Positions 36,747 to 45,958 of a DNA stretch of 64,000 bases are shown here, piece after piece. Source of the stretch: an uncultured SAR116 cluster alpha proteobacterium (GTDB lineage: Bacteria; Pseudomonadota; Alphaproteobacteria; Puniceispirillales; Marisalimonadaceae). Location of the stretch: NCBI GenBank assembly GCA_902550555.1, contig CACCZR010000003.1:1-64000 (forward strand), read 5' to 3'. The notes under the pieces were generated by a model. The model did no database searches. It was not told the DNA's origin and worked only from the letters and a program-made list of their open reading frames with translations. A program made the translations under genes and the position numbers. Every line of letters begins with the position of its first letter. Position 1 is the stretch's first letter.

Positions 36747-36809
36747 ATTTTTTATTTTGAATTACTTTGTTTAGATAATAATAAAATTAAATTTATATTC
36801 AAATAATTT

Positions 36810-37733
36810 ATGACAAATAATCTCCTTGGCTCTTTAATTGGTTTAGTTGGAATAGTATTAGCTCTTATCACACACATGATGGTTAAAGATTTAACTTATG
36901 ATGTAGATTTTTTGATGATTTTGTTTGGTCGTTTTGTTTTTTCTTTACCTCTTTTATTTGTCTTTGCAATCATTGCTAGAAAAAATAATTTTTTACAAAT
37001 TAACAATTGGTTTTACGTTTTATTAAGATCTGTTTTTGGATTAACCACTATGCTTTTAGTGTTCTTATCTCTTCAGCTTATACCAATAGGCTTAGTGACA
37101 GCACTTGCTCAAAGTTCTGCAATTTTTGTAACAATTTTAGCTCCTATTATTTTAGGAGAAAAAATTGGCATTAAAAGATGGATAGCTGTTTTAGTAGGTT
37201 TATTGGGAGTTTACTTGATGACTAATCCCATTGGAATTATTAATGGAACAAGTAACTTATCTCCCATAGGTTTAACTATGGCAACTATAAGTGCATTAAC
37301 TCACGCGGGTCTTGCTTTAATTTTAAGAAAATTAGGTAAAACTGAACATCCTACTACTACCGCATTAATTCATAACTGTATTACTTCTTTTTTTGTTGTT
37401 TCTGGAATAATCATATTTGGTTCAAGTATAATTGGTCAAAAAGGTATTTTTGGAACAGAAATATTGTTTGAACCAAATTATTTATTGTTTACTTTACTTT
37501 TATTAGGTTTTATTGGGTCATTTGTGCAATATTTTATGACAACAAGTTACAAATATGCAGATGCGACAATTCTCGTAACACTTAGATATATTGCTATTCC
37601 TTTAGCAGGTGTATTTGGTTATATAATTTGGAATGAAGTTCCTAGTCATAGTCAAACAATTGGAGGAATCTTTATTCTCGCATCTTGCTTATTCATTACA
37701 TTAAGAGAAATGAAAATAAAAAAAATTAATTAA
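36810..37733 (+). CDS. EamA/DMT-family transporter
   Basis: 307 aa with ten hydrophobic segments in two EamA repeats, about 5-140 and 155-300; each repeat ends with the usual acidic/glycine pattern (LGEKIGIKRWIAVLVGLLGVYL near 107-128; IWNEVPSHSQTIGGIFILASC near 272-292). The family exports amino acids, nucleobases or other metabolites across the inner membrane. Divergent from the TcuA-like gene (63 bases) and abutting pyrE tail to tail. No substrate can be read. Confidence 0.87.
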   Translation: MTNNLLGSLIGLVGIVLALITHMMVKDLTYDVDFLMILFGRFVFSLPLLFVFAIIARKNNFLQINNWFYVLLRSVFGLTTMLLVFLSLQLIPIGLVTALAQSSAIFVTILAPIILGEKIGIKRWIAVLVGLLGVYLMTNPIGIINGTSNLSPIGLTMATISALTHAGLALILRKLGKTEHPTTTALIHNCITSFFVVSGIIIFGSSIIGQKGIFGTEILFEPNYLLFTLLLLGFIGSFVQYFMTTSYKYADATILVTLRYIAIPLAGVFGYIIWNEVPSHSQTIGGIFILASCLFITLREMKIKKIN

Positions 37734-38414
37734 TTATTTTCCACCATTTTCTTTAGACCAATCTTTAGGATTGTTTAAAAAGTTTTCTACAGCTTGTAAT
37801 GTTATCTGATCAAATTTATTTAATTCTTTTGCACAGTTTAAAACATCCCACCAAGTTGCAAGATAATGTAAATTTAATGAATTATTTTGAAGTGAAGATA
37901 TAGTATCTTTAAAAATATCATAATAAAATATAACAAATGTATGATTTACAATTGCACCTGCTTTTCTGATTGCATTTGCAAAATTAAGCTTGCTTCCCCC
38001 ATCTGTTGTAAGATCTTCTACAAGAAGAATTCTTTGTCCCTCTTTAATATCTCCCTCAATTAATGCATCTCTTCCAAAACCTTTTGGTTTTTTTCTAACA
38101 TATTGCATTGGTAAGCTAAGTCTCTCTGCTATAAATGCAGCAAAAGGTATTCCAGCAGTTTCACCTCCTGCAACAGCATCAAATTGTTCAAAGCCGACAT
38201 TCTTTGCAAGTACAGAAGCGCCAAAATCCATTAAAGTACTTCTTACTCTTGGATAAGAAATTATCTTTCTACAGTCGATGTAGACGGGACTGGCGGTACC
38301 TGAAGTAAATATAAATGGCTTATCACTTCTAAAATGAACTGCATCAATTTCAAAGAGCATCTTTGCGGTCAATTCCGATATTGTTTTTTTATCAGTGAAA
38401 TTTAATGTTTGCAT
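37734..38414 (-). CDS. pyrE: Orotate phosphoribosyltransferase
   Basis: 226 aa, PRPP-binding type I phosphoribosyltransferase. The active-site loop motif [14 protein letters not shown] is near 130-143 and [10 protein letters not shown] near 106-115 is the orotate-specific flexible loop. [13 protein letters not shown] near 79 is the hood segment. It makes OMP from orotate and PRPP in pyrimidine synthesis. The gene stands 18 bases before (in transcription, after) the gamma-glutamyltransferase-like gene and is convergent with the EamA gene. Standard protein, nothing odd. Confidence 0.94.
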   Translation of the reverse strand: MQTLNFTDKKTISELTAKMLFEIDAVHFRSDKPFIFTSGTASPVYIDCRKIISYPRVRSTLMDFGASVLAKNVGFEQFDAVAGGETAGIPFAAFIAERLSLPMQYVRKKPKGFGRDALIEGDIKEGQRILLVEDLTTDGGSKLNFANAIRKAGAIVNHTFVIFYYDIFKDTISSLQNNSLNLHYLATWWDVLNCAKELNKFDQITLQAVENFLNNPKDWSKENGGK

Positions 38415-38432
38415 ACATTATCTTTATATTTT

Positions 38433-40040
38433 TTAGACACCTAATGCAATACCATCTTTTCTCCAGTCGCTAGCGCCTAAAGATATACCTTTATCAATAT
38501 CATTAACAATTATTTGACCACCTCCAATTGGAAGTGCAGGATAATTAATTTTATGACCTTTATTTTTAAGTTCTGTAATTAAATCTGAGTCAAAGTTTTC
38601 TTCGATATCAAGTACTCCATTATTTGGAAAAACTCGTGGCAAATCTAGAGCACATTGTGGGCTCAAATGGAAATCTAAAATTTGAGACAAAATAAACGCA
38701 TGTCCTGCCGCTTGATAATGCCCCCCCATAACACCAAATGATCCTACAACGTCATCATTTCTTCCAATCATTCCAGGGATAATTGTATGCAAGGGCCTTT
38801 TTCTTCCAGATATTTGATTTGGATGATTATCCTTTAATGAAAAACTCTTTCCTCTACAATGTAATAGGATCCCAGTTTGTGGAACTGTAATTCCACTTCC
38901 AAATTGATCAAACAAAGAATTTATAAATGAAATTATCATTCCATTTTTATCTTTTACCGTTAAATAAATTGTATCTTTGTGTTCTGGAAAATCAGAAATT
39001 TCTATATCACTAGCATAATCTAAATTAATTTTTTTAGCATAATCTTTAATAATATTTTCTTGTATTAAATTCATCAAATCTAATTTTTGATACTTTGGAT
39101 CACCAAGAAACTTATCTCTTAAAGAATAGGCTATTTTAACTGATTCAACATAAATATGATAATAATCTGATTTTGATAAGTTTTTCATATCAAATTGTTT
39201 TAGTAATTCTAAAATAAAAAAAACTACAATTCCCTGACCATTTGGTGGGGCCTCATAAATTGTAAAACCATTATAATCGAATTTAATAGGATCTTCCCAA
39301 ACTGGCTCATATTTTGAAAAATCTTCAGATGTATGAAGCCCGCCCAAATCATTTAATGTACTTACAATATTATCTGCAATTAATCCTTGATAAAACCCAT
39401 GTTTACCTTCCTCAGCAATCAATTTAAATGTATTTAACAAATCATCATTTTTGAAATTGTCTAAGTGTTCATAAACTAAATGATCTTTAGTAAAGATTTT
39501 TTTCGTCTCATTATTTTCTAAGAGTTTTTTTTGATTTCTTTTCCAGTCTTGAGACACTCTTTCGTTAACTAAAACACCGTCTTTGACAACATCAATTGCA
39601 ATATTAAAAATATCCTTCCATTTTAAAAACCCATATTTATCATGAAGTTCTTTCCATCCAGCAATAGCACCTGGAATCGTTACTGCGTGCGATGAAAATG
39701 GATTAATAGTTGTTATGCCTTTGTCTAAAAAATACTTTAGATCATAATTTCTACCAGCATAACCCGATGCGTTTAAAACTTTAATATCTTTCGTCTTTCC
39801 AGATTTTGAAATTAATGCAAAACAATCTCCACCTATGCCTGTCATGTGTGGTTCTGCAAAACATAAAACAATTGACATGGCAATTGCAGTATCCACAGCA
39901 TTTGCTCCATCTTTTAAAAAATCTAATCCTAATTGACTTGATAACGGATGTGAGCTAGCAACAATTCCATCTTTTGAAATCGCATGAGATTTGCTTGGAG
40001 AGGTGAAATTTCGAAATTTAAATTTTTGAAAAGCTTTCAT
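38433..40040 (-). CDS. Gamma-glutamyltransferase-family hydrolase
   Basis: 535 aa Ntn-hydrolase precursor. The N-terminal ASSHPLSSQLGLDFLKDGANAVDTAIAM block is family-typical. Autoprocessing should occur before Thr357 in DTIYLTVKD, which lines up with the E. coli GGT nucleophile TTHYSVVD; the downstream SLFDQFGSGITVP and GVMGGHYQAAGHA segments fit the small subunit. Usual GGT is periplasmic with a signal peptide; here the start (MKAFQKFKFRNF) has none, so it may be a cytoplasmic family member acting on other gamma-glutamyl compounds or acting like cephalosporin acylase. It is transcribed ahead of pyrE. Confidence 0.88.
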   Translation of the reverse strand: MKAFQKFKFRNFTSPSKSHAISKDGIVASSHPLSSQLGLDFLKDGANAVDTAIAMSIVLCFAEPHMTGIGGDCFALISKSGKTKDIKVLNASGYAGRNYDLKYFLDKGITTINPFSSHAVTIPGAIAGWKELHDKYGFLKWKDIFNIAIDVVKDGVLVNERVSQDWKRNQKKLLENNETKKIFTKDHLVYEHLDNFKNDDLLNTFKLIAEEGKHGFYQGLIADNIVSTLNDLGGLHTSEDFSKYEPVWEDPIKFDYNGFTIYEAPPNGQGIVVFFILELLKQFDMKNLSKSDYYHIYVESVKIAYSLRDKFLGDPKYQKLDLMNLIQENIIKDYAKKINLDYASDIEISDFPEHKDTIYLTVKDKNGMIISFINSLFDQFGSGITVPQTGILLHCRGKSFSLKDNHPNQISGRKRPLHTIIPGMIGRNDDVVGSFGVMGGHYQAAGHAFILSQILDFHLSPQCALDLPRVFPNNGVLDIEENFDSDLITELKNKGHKINYPALPIGGGQIIVNDIDKGISLGASDWRKDGIALGV

Positions 40041-40099
40041 TTTTAAATTGTAACAGTTACTTGATTATTATATCAAATCAAATTAATTTCTAATAACTA

Positions 40100-41329
40100 A
40101 TGGATACTAAAGTTTTAATTATTGGAGCAGGGCATGCAGGAATAGAAACTGCAGCAAGTTTAAGAAATTTAGGGTTTTCTGGTAAAATTGAAATATTTGA
40201 TCAAGAGAATACATTACCATATCAAAAACCACCCCTCTCAAAGTCATACATCAAATCATTTGATACAAAAGAAGCTCTTCTCAGAAGTAAGGAATGGTAT
40301 GTTAATAACAAAATTGATTTAAAACTAAACACAAATATCAAATTCATAAATGATAAAAATAAATTATTAAGTGATGAAAAAGATAATTTCTATCATTATG
40401 ACAAATTAGTAATAGCTACCGGATCTAAAAATAATCTTTTAGGAATAGATGCTAAAGAGTATCAAAAAGGCAATTTTTTTTCTTTGAGAAATTTAGAAGA
40501 CTCTAAGAGAATAAGAAAAAAAATTTCTGAAATTCAAACTATTACTATTATCGGTGCTGGTTTTATTGGATTAGAAATTGCCACAACAGCACTTCAATTA
40601 AATAAAGATGTTACAATAATCGAAAATAGTGAAAATGTAATGGGAAGATCTATATCTCAAGATCTATCTAAATGGCTAATAAATTATTATACAAAATCTG
40701 GAATAAAGTTCATATTCAATAAATCTTTTAAGTCTTTTGAAACTGACGAAAACTCTAAAATTAATGTTGTTTTATCTGATGATACAAAAATAAAGTCTGG
40801 AATGGTACTTATATCCGCTGGCTCTCAACCGAATGACTTATTATTTAAAAATATTAAAGTAAATGAATTTAATAAAATTAAAGTTAACTCATTTTTAGAA
40901 ACTAATATTGACGATATTTATGCAATTGGAGATTGTTGTTTTTTTGATTACTATTCAAAAGAAGTTAGATTGGAATCTATACAAAATGCAACAGATCAAG
41001 CAAAGACAGTTGCAAAAAATATTCTTGGTATGAAAGAACAATATAATTTTGTGCCATGGTTTTGGTCTGATCAGCTTAATATAAAACTGCAAATAGTAGG
41101 GCTATTTGATTTAAATTCAAATATTGAAACCAAAATAATAGGTTCTGAAGAAAGCTCTAAATTTTCTAATTTTATATTTGTAGATAATCAACTGCAAGCA
41201 GTTGAAAGCATAAATAGTCCAGGACACCACTTGATTATGAAAAGTAATTGGGAAAAAAGGCACCTTCTTAAAAAAGACCTTTTTAAAAGTGATTTAAATT
41301 TAAAAAACTTTTTTAATTCTTTAACCTAA
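40100..41329 (+). CDS. FAD-dependent NAD(P)H-ferredoxin/rubredoxin reductase-like protein
   Basis: 409 aa. FAD motif LIIGAGHAGIETAASLR is at 6-22; YQKPPLSKSY near 41-50 is the rhodocoxin/putidaredoxin reductase signature; NAD motif TIIGAGFIGLEIAT is near 153-166; the second FAD motif IYAIGDCCFF is near 271. The family passes electrons from NADH to a [2Fe-2S] ferredoxin feeding a monooxygenase or Rieske oxygenase. No ferredoxin or P450 gene lies in the window. Its end overlaps the aminotransferase gene by nine bases, tail to tail. Confidence 0.87.
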   Translation: MDTKVLIIGAGHAGIETAASLRNLGFSGKIEIFDQENTLPYQKPPLSKSYIKSFDTKEALLRSKEWYVNNKIDLKLNTNIKFINDKNKLLSDEKDNFYHYDKLVIATGSKNNLLGIDAKEYQKGNFFSLRNLEDSKRIRKKISEIQTITIIGAGFIGLEIATTALQLNKDVTIIENSENVMGRSISQDLSKWLINYYTKSGIKFIFNKSFKSFETDENSKINVVLSDDTKIKSGMVLISAGSQPNDLLFKNIKVNEFNKIKVNSFLETNIDDIYAIGDCCFFDYYSKEVRLESIQNATDQAKTVAKNILGMKEQYNFVPWFWSDQLNIKLQIVGLFDLNSNIETKIIGSEESSKFSNFIFVDNQLQAVESINSPGHHLIMKSNWEKRHLLKKDLFKSDLNLKNFFNSLT

Positions 41330-42505
41330 AAGTTTCTTTATATTTTTGGCTGCTTGTCTTATTCTATGTTCATTTTCTACAAGACCAATTCTTACAAATC
41401 CTTCTCCATATTCTCCAAAGGCTATACCTGGAGCAACAGCCACACTTGCCTTTAGCATTAAATCTTTTGAAAAAGCTAAAGATCCTTTTTTCTCGTACTT
41501 TTTTGGGATTGGTGCCCAAGCAAACATACTTGCCTCTGGTTTGGGAATCTCCCACCCACTTCTTGACATAGATTTTATCAAAGTGTCTCTTCTAGACTTG
41601 TAGGTATTTCTTATATTTTCAACACAATTTTGTGGACCATTTAAAGCTGATGCAGCTGCAACCTGTACTGGAGTAAAAGCGCCGTAATCTAGATAAGATT
41701 TAATTTTGGTAAGCGCGGCAATAAGATTTTTATTTCCTACAGCAAATCCAATTCTCCAACCTGCCATAGCATATGTTTTAGACATAGATGTAAATTCTAC
41801 ACAAATTTTCTTAGAATTTTTAACTTGTAAAATAGATGGTGGAGGATTGTCACCAAAATATATTTCTGCATAGGCCAAGTCAGATAAAATAAATGTATTA
41901 TATTTCAATCCTATTTTGACAACTTCTTCATAAAAACCCAAATCAACAATCTGGGCAGTTGGATTGGATGGAAAAGATACAATCACTGCTTTTGGAGAAG
42001 GTACTGAATGTCGAATAGCTCTATCTAATTTTTCTAAAAATAATTCTTGATTAAATTGTCCATCTTCCATTGCTGGCAAATGCCTTAATGAAGCTCCAGC
42101 GATAATAAATCCATATGGGTGAATTGGATATGATGGATTTGGTGATAAAATTATATCACCTGGAGATGTAATTGCTTGAGCAAGATTAGCTAACCCTTCT
42201 TTTGACCCAAGTGTAACAACAACTTCTTTATCTGGATCTAATTTAACACCAAATCTTCTTTCATAATAAGAAACTTGTGCTTTCCTTAACCCTGGTATTC
42301 CTCTACTTGTAGAATATCGTCCTGTACCTGGTTTGTTGACTGTTTCTTGAAGTTTTTCACGGATATGACTTGGTGTAGGCATATCAGGGTTACCCATACC
42401 AAAATCGATAATATCTTTTCCTTTATGCCTCAACTTTGCTTTTAAATCGTTAACTTCTTGAAAAACGTAAGTTGGTAATCTATTTATCCGTTCAAATTCT
42501 GACAT
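41321..42505 (-). CDS. alaC: AlaC-like class I/II aminotransferase
   Basis: 394 aa PLP enzyme. The PLP lysine is in SMSKTYAMAGWRIG (near 239-252), FPSNPT near 184 and the final FVRIGLVENEHRIRQA near 371 are typical of AlaC/LL-diaminopimelate aminotransferase relatives. The start MSEFERINRLPTYVFQEVND is nearly universal in AlaC, the glutamate-pyruvate transaminase of alanine synthesis. The neighbourhood does not fix the substrate. It is divergent from the small membrane protein gene, 87 bases away. Confidence 0.87.
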   Translation of the reverse strand: MSEFERINRLPTYVFQEVNDLKAKLRHKGKDIIDFGMGNPDMPTPSHIREKLQETVNKPGTGRYSTSRGIPGLRKAQVSYYERRFGVKLDPDKEVVVTLGSKEGLANLAQAITSPGDIILSPNPSYPIHPYGFIIAGASLRHLPAMEDGQFNQELFLEKLDRAIRHSVPSPKAVIVSFPSNPTAQIVDLGFYEEVVKIGLKYNTFILSDLAYAEIYFGDNPPPSILQVKNSKKICVEFTSMSKTYAMAGWRIGFAVGNKNLIAALTKIKSYLDYGAFTPVQVAAASALNGPQNCVENIRNTYKSRRDTLIKSMSRSGWEIPKPEASMFAWAPIPKKYEKKGSLAFSKDLMLKASVAVAPGIAFGEYGEGFVRIGLVENEHRIRQAAKNIKKLLG

Positions 42506-42578
42506 AGTGTATTAATTTAAATATATATAAATTTATTTTATAATCTCGGTTTATTAATTTTTTTTACGCATTTATGTG

Positions 42579-42584
42579 TATAAT
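42579..42584 (+). promoter_or_regulatory. Candidate -10 box before the small membrane protein gene
   Basis: TATAAT sits nine bases before the ATG at 42593 in a divergent gap; no convincing -35 box is seen. If used, the transcript would have almost no leader, as the start site would fall at or next to the ATG. Confidence 0.35.
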
Positions 42585-42592
42585 AAATTATA

Positions 42593-42991
42593 ATGAAAAT
42601 GATAGCAAAAATTCTAATTGGTATTTTAGGAATATTATTTATTTTTGCAATAATATGGTTTGGAATGCCAAATGTACAAAATGTTTTTAGAGAAGTTAAA
42701 ATGATATCTGTTACTGTCAAATTAGATAACAAATGTTCATTAGACGATGATTCATTTGTTGTAACTGTACCAGGTACTGACATAATAGTCCCTTTTAGAA
42801 ATAAAATTGCAAGATTAAGATTAAAGTCAGACAGAAAACTTCAACTAAGAGCAAACCCAAAATATCCAGCCATTAGATATGATGGAATGTTTGTTGATGT
42901 AAAAGAAAATGTTATTCTTGAGGCAGATTGCACCACTTCACCAAGACTTAAAGGAATATTTAAATCAATGAAAGATCAATTTAAAAATTAA
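42593..42991 (+). CDS. Small inner-membrane-anchored hypothetical protein
   Basis: 132 aa; I do not recognise the family. One strongly hydrophobic helix at about 5-25 (ILIGILGILFIFAIIWFG) is followed by a soluble, basic domain with a beta-rich look (VTVKLDNKCSLDDDSFVVTVPG). Two cysteines (near 47 and 116) could pair if the domain is periplasmic. It is followed after 12 bases by the amidase gene and probably shares its transcript. The bitopic layout suggests a membrane-anchored accessory protein; no function is proposed. Confidence 0.65.
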   Translation: MKMIAKILIGILGILFIFAIIWFGMPNVQNVFREVKMISVTVKLDNKCSLDDDSFVVTVPGTDIIVPFRNKIARLRLKSDRKLQLRANPKYPAIRYDGMFVDVKENVILEADCTTSPRLKGIFKSMKDQFKN

Positions 42992-42998
42992 AAGGAGA
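42991..42998 (+). promoter_or_regulatory. Ribosome-binding site deciding the amidase TTG start
   Basis: AAAGGAGA ends five bases before the TTG at 43004, ideal spacing. No ATG in frame fits better: the next Met lies at residue 10, inside the conserved start of the protein. Confidence 0.75.
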
Positions 42999-43003
42999 TA
43001 TAA

Positions 43004-44413
43004 TTGTCTAACCTACCAAATGACCCACTATTAAATATGAGTATAAATTCATTTTCTAAAAAATTAAGACAAGGTGAGATTAATTGTGAGCAAATTGTTA
43101 CGTCTTACTTAAATAGAATAAAAGCCCTAAATGATAAATTGAATGCTTTCATTTTTATTGATGAAAAAAAGGCTATTGATAACGCAATCGCTATTGATAA
43201 ATTATTAAAATCAGGTGTTGATTTAGGCCCTTTAATGGGGTTGCCAGTAGCAATTAAAGATATTTGTTCAGTTAATGATATGCCAACAACGAATGGATCT
43301 ATAGTTAATACCGACGATATCACTGGTGAAGAAGGAAGTCTTGTAAAAAGACTTAAAGAATTAGGATGCGTTGTTATAGGAAAAACGCATACAGTCGAAT
43401 TTGCACTGGGAGCAACTGGCCTAAATAAACATAGAGGAACACCATGGAACCCTTGGGATTTAGAAACTCATAGAATTCCAGGTGGATCAAGTAGTGGCTC
43501 TGCAGTCGCAGTTGCATCTGGTTTAGTACCATTTGCAATTGGAACCGATACCGGGGGATCCGTAAGAATACCAGCATCTTTAACGGGCGTTGCTGGTTTA
43601 AAAACTACAAAGGATGTTTGGCCTACTGATGGTATTTTTCCACTTTCACCTACACTTGACACTCCAGGACCATTAGCAAGGTCATTCGAAGATATTAAAA
43701 CTATATTTGAAACTTATGGATCTGGTGTAAAAAAAGATTTAGGACCCATTCATCTTAGTAATCTAAAGTTAGCTAAATTAGGTAAACCTTTCACAGATGA
43801 TCTGGATGAAGAAGTTCAAAATGCCTATGAAAAAATTTGTGAAAAATTAAAAGAAAAAGGGGCTACCTTAATTGAACTAGATATTCCTGAAGCTTTGGAA
43901 AGAGTTAATCTTTTTCCGCCAATAGTAGGATCAGAAATTATCTATGCTTTTGGAGAAAAAAGGTTTTTAGATAATTGCGATAATATGGATCCTGTTACAG
44001 CAAAAAGAGCTAAGGTTGGATTAGATGTTAAATCGGCAGACTATTTGAAATTCAAAAATAGATTAAAAGAATTAGAAATAATGGCTTCAGACTTCTTTAA
44101 GGATTATGATGCTTTAATTTCTCCAACTACAGTAATGAGAGCAATGAAGGTTGAAGATTGTGAAATAAATGGAAAACTTCATGACAGAAGTTTACTTTCT
44201 TCTGCTAACACTCAACCAGGCAACTTATTTAACTTATGTGGGATAAGCTACCCTATTCAAAAATATTGTAATGACTATAAAAGTGATACTTGCTTACCAG
44301 TAGGTCTACAAGTTTTATGTGCTAATGGAAATGATAGCAAGGCAATAGAGATAGGAATATCACTTGAAAAAGAATTTGGTCAGCCAGAGTTTCCAAATTT
44401 AGATAATTTTTAA
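43004..44413 (+). CDS. Amidase-signature-family amidohydrolase
   Basis: 469 aa from a TTG start with a strong ribosome-binding site. The Ser-cisSer-Lys triad is visible: Lys in PVAIKDICSV near 82-91, and the serine-rich loop GGSSSGSAVAVASGLVPFAIGTDTGGSVRIPA near 160-191. The family hydrolyses amides (indoleacetamide, allophanate, nylon oligomers) or acts as GatA in Gln-tRNA formation. Lack of the gatB/gatC neighbours and the CG-type tail make GatA unlikely. Substrate unknown. It follows the small membrane protein gene by 12 bases and precedes the Gld-like ABC genes by 70 bases. Confidence 0.88.
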   Translation: MSNLPNDPLLNMSINSFSKKLRQGEINCEQIVTSYLNRIKALNDKLNAFIFIDEKKAIDNAIAIDKLLKSGVDLGPLMGLPVAIKDICSVNDMPTTNGSIVNTDDITGEEGSLVKRLKELGCVVIGKTHTVEFALGATGLNKHRGTPWNPWDLETHRIPGGSSSGSAVAVASGLVPFAIGTDTGGSVRIPASLTGVAGLKTTKDVWPTDGIFPLSPTLDTPGPLARSFEDIKTIFETYGSGVKKDLGPIHLSNLKLAKLGKPFTDDLDEEVQNAYEKICEKLKEKGATLIELDIPEALERVNLFPPIVGSEIIYAFGEKRFLDNCDNMDPVTAKRAKVGLDVKSADYLKFKNRLKELEIMASDFFKDYDALISPTTVMRAMKVEDCEINGKLHDRSLLSSANTQPGNLFNLCGISYPIQKYCNDYKSDTCLPVGLQVLCANGNDSKAIEIGISLEKEFGQPEFPNLDNF

Positions 44414-44483
44414 TTTATTTAACTTGAAAAAAAATTAAATTTTATTAAATATTGCATAAATCTGAACTTCCATTGAGGATATA

Positions 44484-45203
44484 TTGAACTTATTAGAAGC
44501 AAAAAACTTATACAAGTCATTTGGTAATATTAATGCTGTTTCAGATATTAGCATTTCACTAAATGTCGGAGAGGTTATCGGTTTTCTAGGACCAAACGGC
44601 GCCGGTAAATCGACAACAATGAAAATGCTAACTGGATTTCTTGAAGCTGATTCTGGATCAATTGAAATTAAAAAAATTGATCTTTCAAAAGATCCAATAA
44701 ATGCAAAATCTATTATCGGCTATCTACCAGAAGGTGCTCCATCCTACTCAGATATGACTGTTAAATCATTTTTATATTTTGTTGGTAAAATGAGAGGTTT
44801 AAAAGATGAACTTCTTGAAAAAAGATTAGAAATAATGCTTAAAGATATAAATCTTTCAGAAGTTCAAAATCAAATAATTGAAACATTATCAAAAGGGTAC
44901 AAAAGAAGAGTTGGAATTGCACAAGCTTTAATCCATGATCCTGATATCTTGATATTAGATGAGCCAACGGATGGATTAGACCCAAATCAAAAATTTGAAA
45001 TGAGAAAACTAATTAAATCAATCTCTAAAAATAAAGGAATTATTATTTCAACTCATATTCTAGAAGAAGTTGAAGCTGTATGTTCTAGGACTATAATAAT
45101 TTCTTCGGGGAAAGTGCTCTTAAATAAAGAGACAAAAGACATCTTAAAGAATAAAAAAGAAAATTTAGATTCAATATTCAGAAAAATCACAAAAACAAAA
45201 TAG
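44484..45203 (+). CDS. ABC transporter ATP-binding protein (GldA-like)
   Basis: 239 aa from a TTG at 44484 preceded by GAGG (44475-44478). Walker A is GPNGAGKSTT (about 35-44), Q-loop YLPEGAPSY near 80, signature LSKGYKRRVGIAQAL near 134-148, Walker B ILILDEPTDGLDP near 155-167, H-loop STHI near 192. The short form with a single ATPase fits the type that pairs with an ABC2-type permease and a Gld-like auxiliary protein. It is seven bases before the permease gene and starts a four-gene unit. It powers export or a cell-surface process, not a known import. Confidence 0.92.
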   Translation: MNLLEAKNLYKSFGNINAVSDISISLNVGEVIGFLGPNGAGKSTTMKMLTGFLEADSGSIEIKKIDLSKDPINAKSIIGYLPEGAPSYSDMTVKSFLYFVGKMRGLKDELLEKRLEIMLKDINLSEVQNQIIETLSKGYKRRVGIAQALIHDPDILILDEPTDGLDPNQKFEMRKLIKSISKNKGIIISTHILEEVEAVCSRTIIISSGKVLLNKETKDILKNKKENLDSIFRKITKTK

Positions 45204-45210
45204 GAAAATC

Positions 45211-45957
45211 ATGAAACTTTATATTGAAAAATTAATGATCATTTTTAATAGAGAATTTACTGGTTATTTTAGAACACCTTTAGCTTCAATCTTTCTTCTT
45301 GTATTTTTAGCATTATCAGCAGGAATGACTTTTTTTATGGGACAATTTTTTCAGAGAGGCCAAGCTGATTTAAATTCTTTTTTTGTATGGCATCCATGGC
45401 TTTTTTTAATTCTTATGCCTGCAATTGGAATGAGACTTTGGGCAGAAGAAAGAAAGTCTGGTACTATTGAATTATTAATGACATTACCTGTTACAAACTC
45501 TCAATTAGTACTCGGTAAATTTTTAGCTAGTTGGTTTTTTACACTATTAGCTATCATAATGACGATTCCAATATGGATAACTGTAAATTATTTAGGTGAA
45601 CCTGATAACGGTGTTATTTTTATTTCTTACTTAGGGAGCTGGTTAATGGCGGGATGTTTTTTATCCTTAACATCTTGTCTTTCAATGTTAACAAAAAATC
45701 AAGTAATAGCCTTTATTGTTTCAACAATCAGCTGTTTCATTATGGTTATGGCTGGATTTGGACTTGTTTTGGCTAGTGTAAGATCATGGGCGCCTTTATG
45801 GTTTACTGAGGTTATCCAGTCTTTTTCTTTTTTATCTCATTTTAAGAGAATTCAATATGGTGTTCTAGACTTAACGACTTTTATCTTTTTTATTTCTATG
45901 ATTATGATTTGTATATCTATCAATATCTTTTTAGTTCAATTAAAAAAAGCTGATTAA
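45211..45957 (+). CDS. ABC-2-type permease (GldF-like)
   Basis: 248 aa, six membrane helices, with FFMGQFFQRGQADLNSFFVWHPWLFLILMPAIGMRLWAEERKSGTIELL near the first third. The EERKSGTIELLMTLPV block (about 74-89) is the ABC-2 permease coupling motif that meets the ATPase. It lies seven bases after the ATPase gene and one base before the auxiliary gene, so all are co-translated. The order matches GldA-GldF-GldG. Transported substance unknown. Confidence 0.9.
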   Translation: MKLYIEKLMIIFNREFTGYFRTPLASIFLLVFLALSAGMTFFMGQFFQRGQADLNSFFVWHPWLFLILMPAIGMRLWAEERKSGTIELLMTLPVTNSQLVLGKFLASWFFTLLAIIMTIPIWITVNYLGEPDNGVIFISYLGSWLMAGCFLSLTSCLSMLTKNQVIAFIVSTISCFIMVMAGFGLVLASVRSWAPLWFTEVIQSFSFLSHFKRIQYGVLDLTTFIFFISMIMICISINIFLVQLKKAD

Positions 45958-45958
45958 C

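Noticed and set aside
41321..42505. LL-diaminopimelate aminotransferase
   Set aside because: The start and motifs fit AlaC better, and there is no lysine-pathway neighbour; only a family-level doubt remains.
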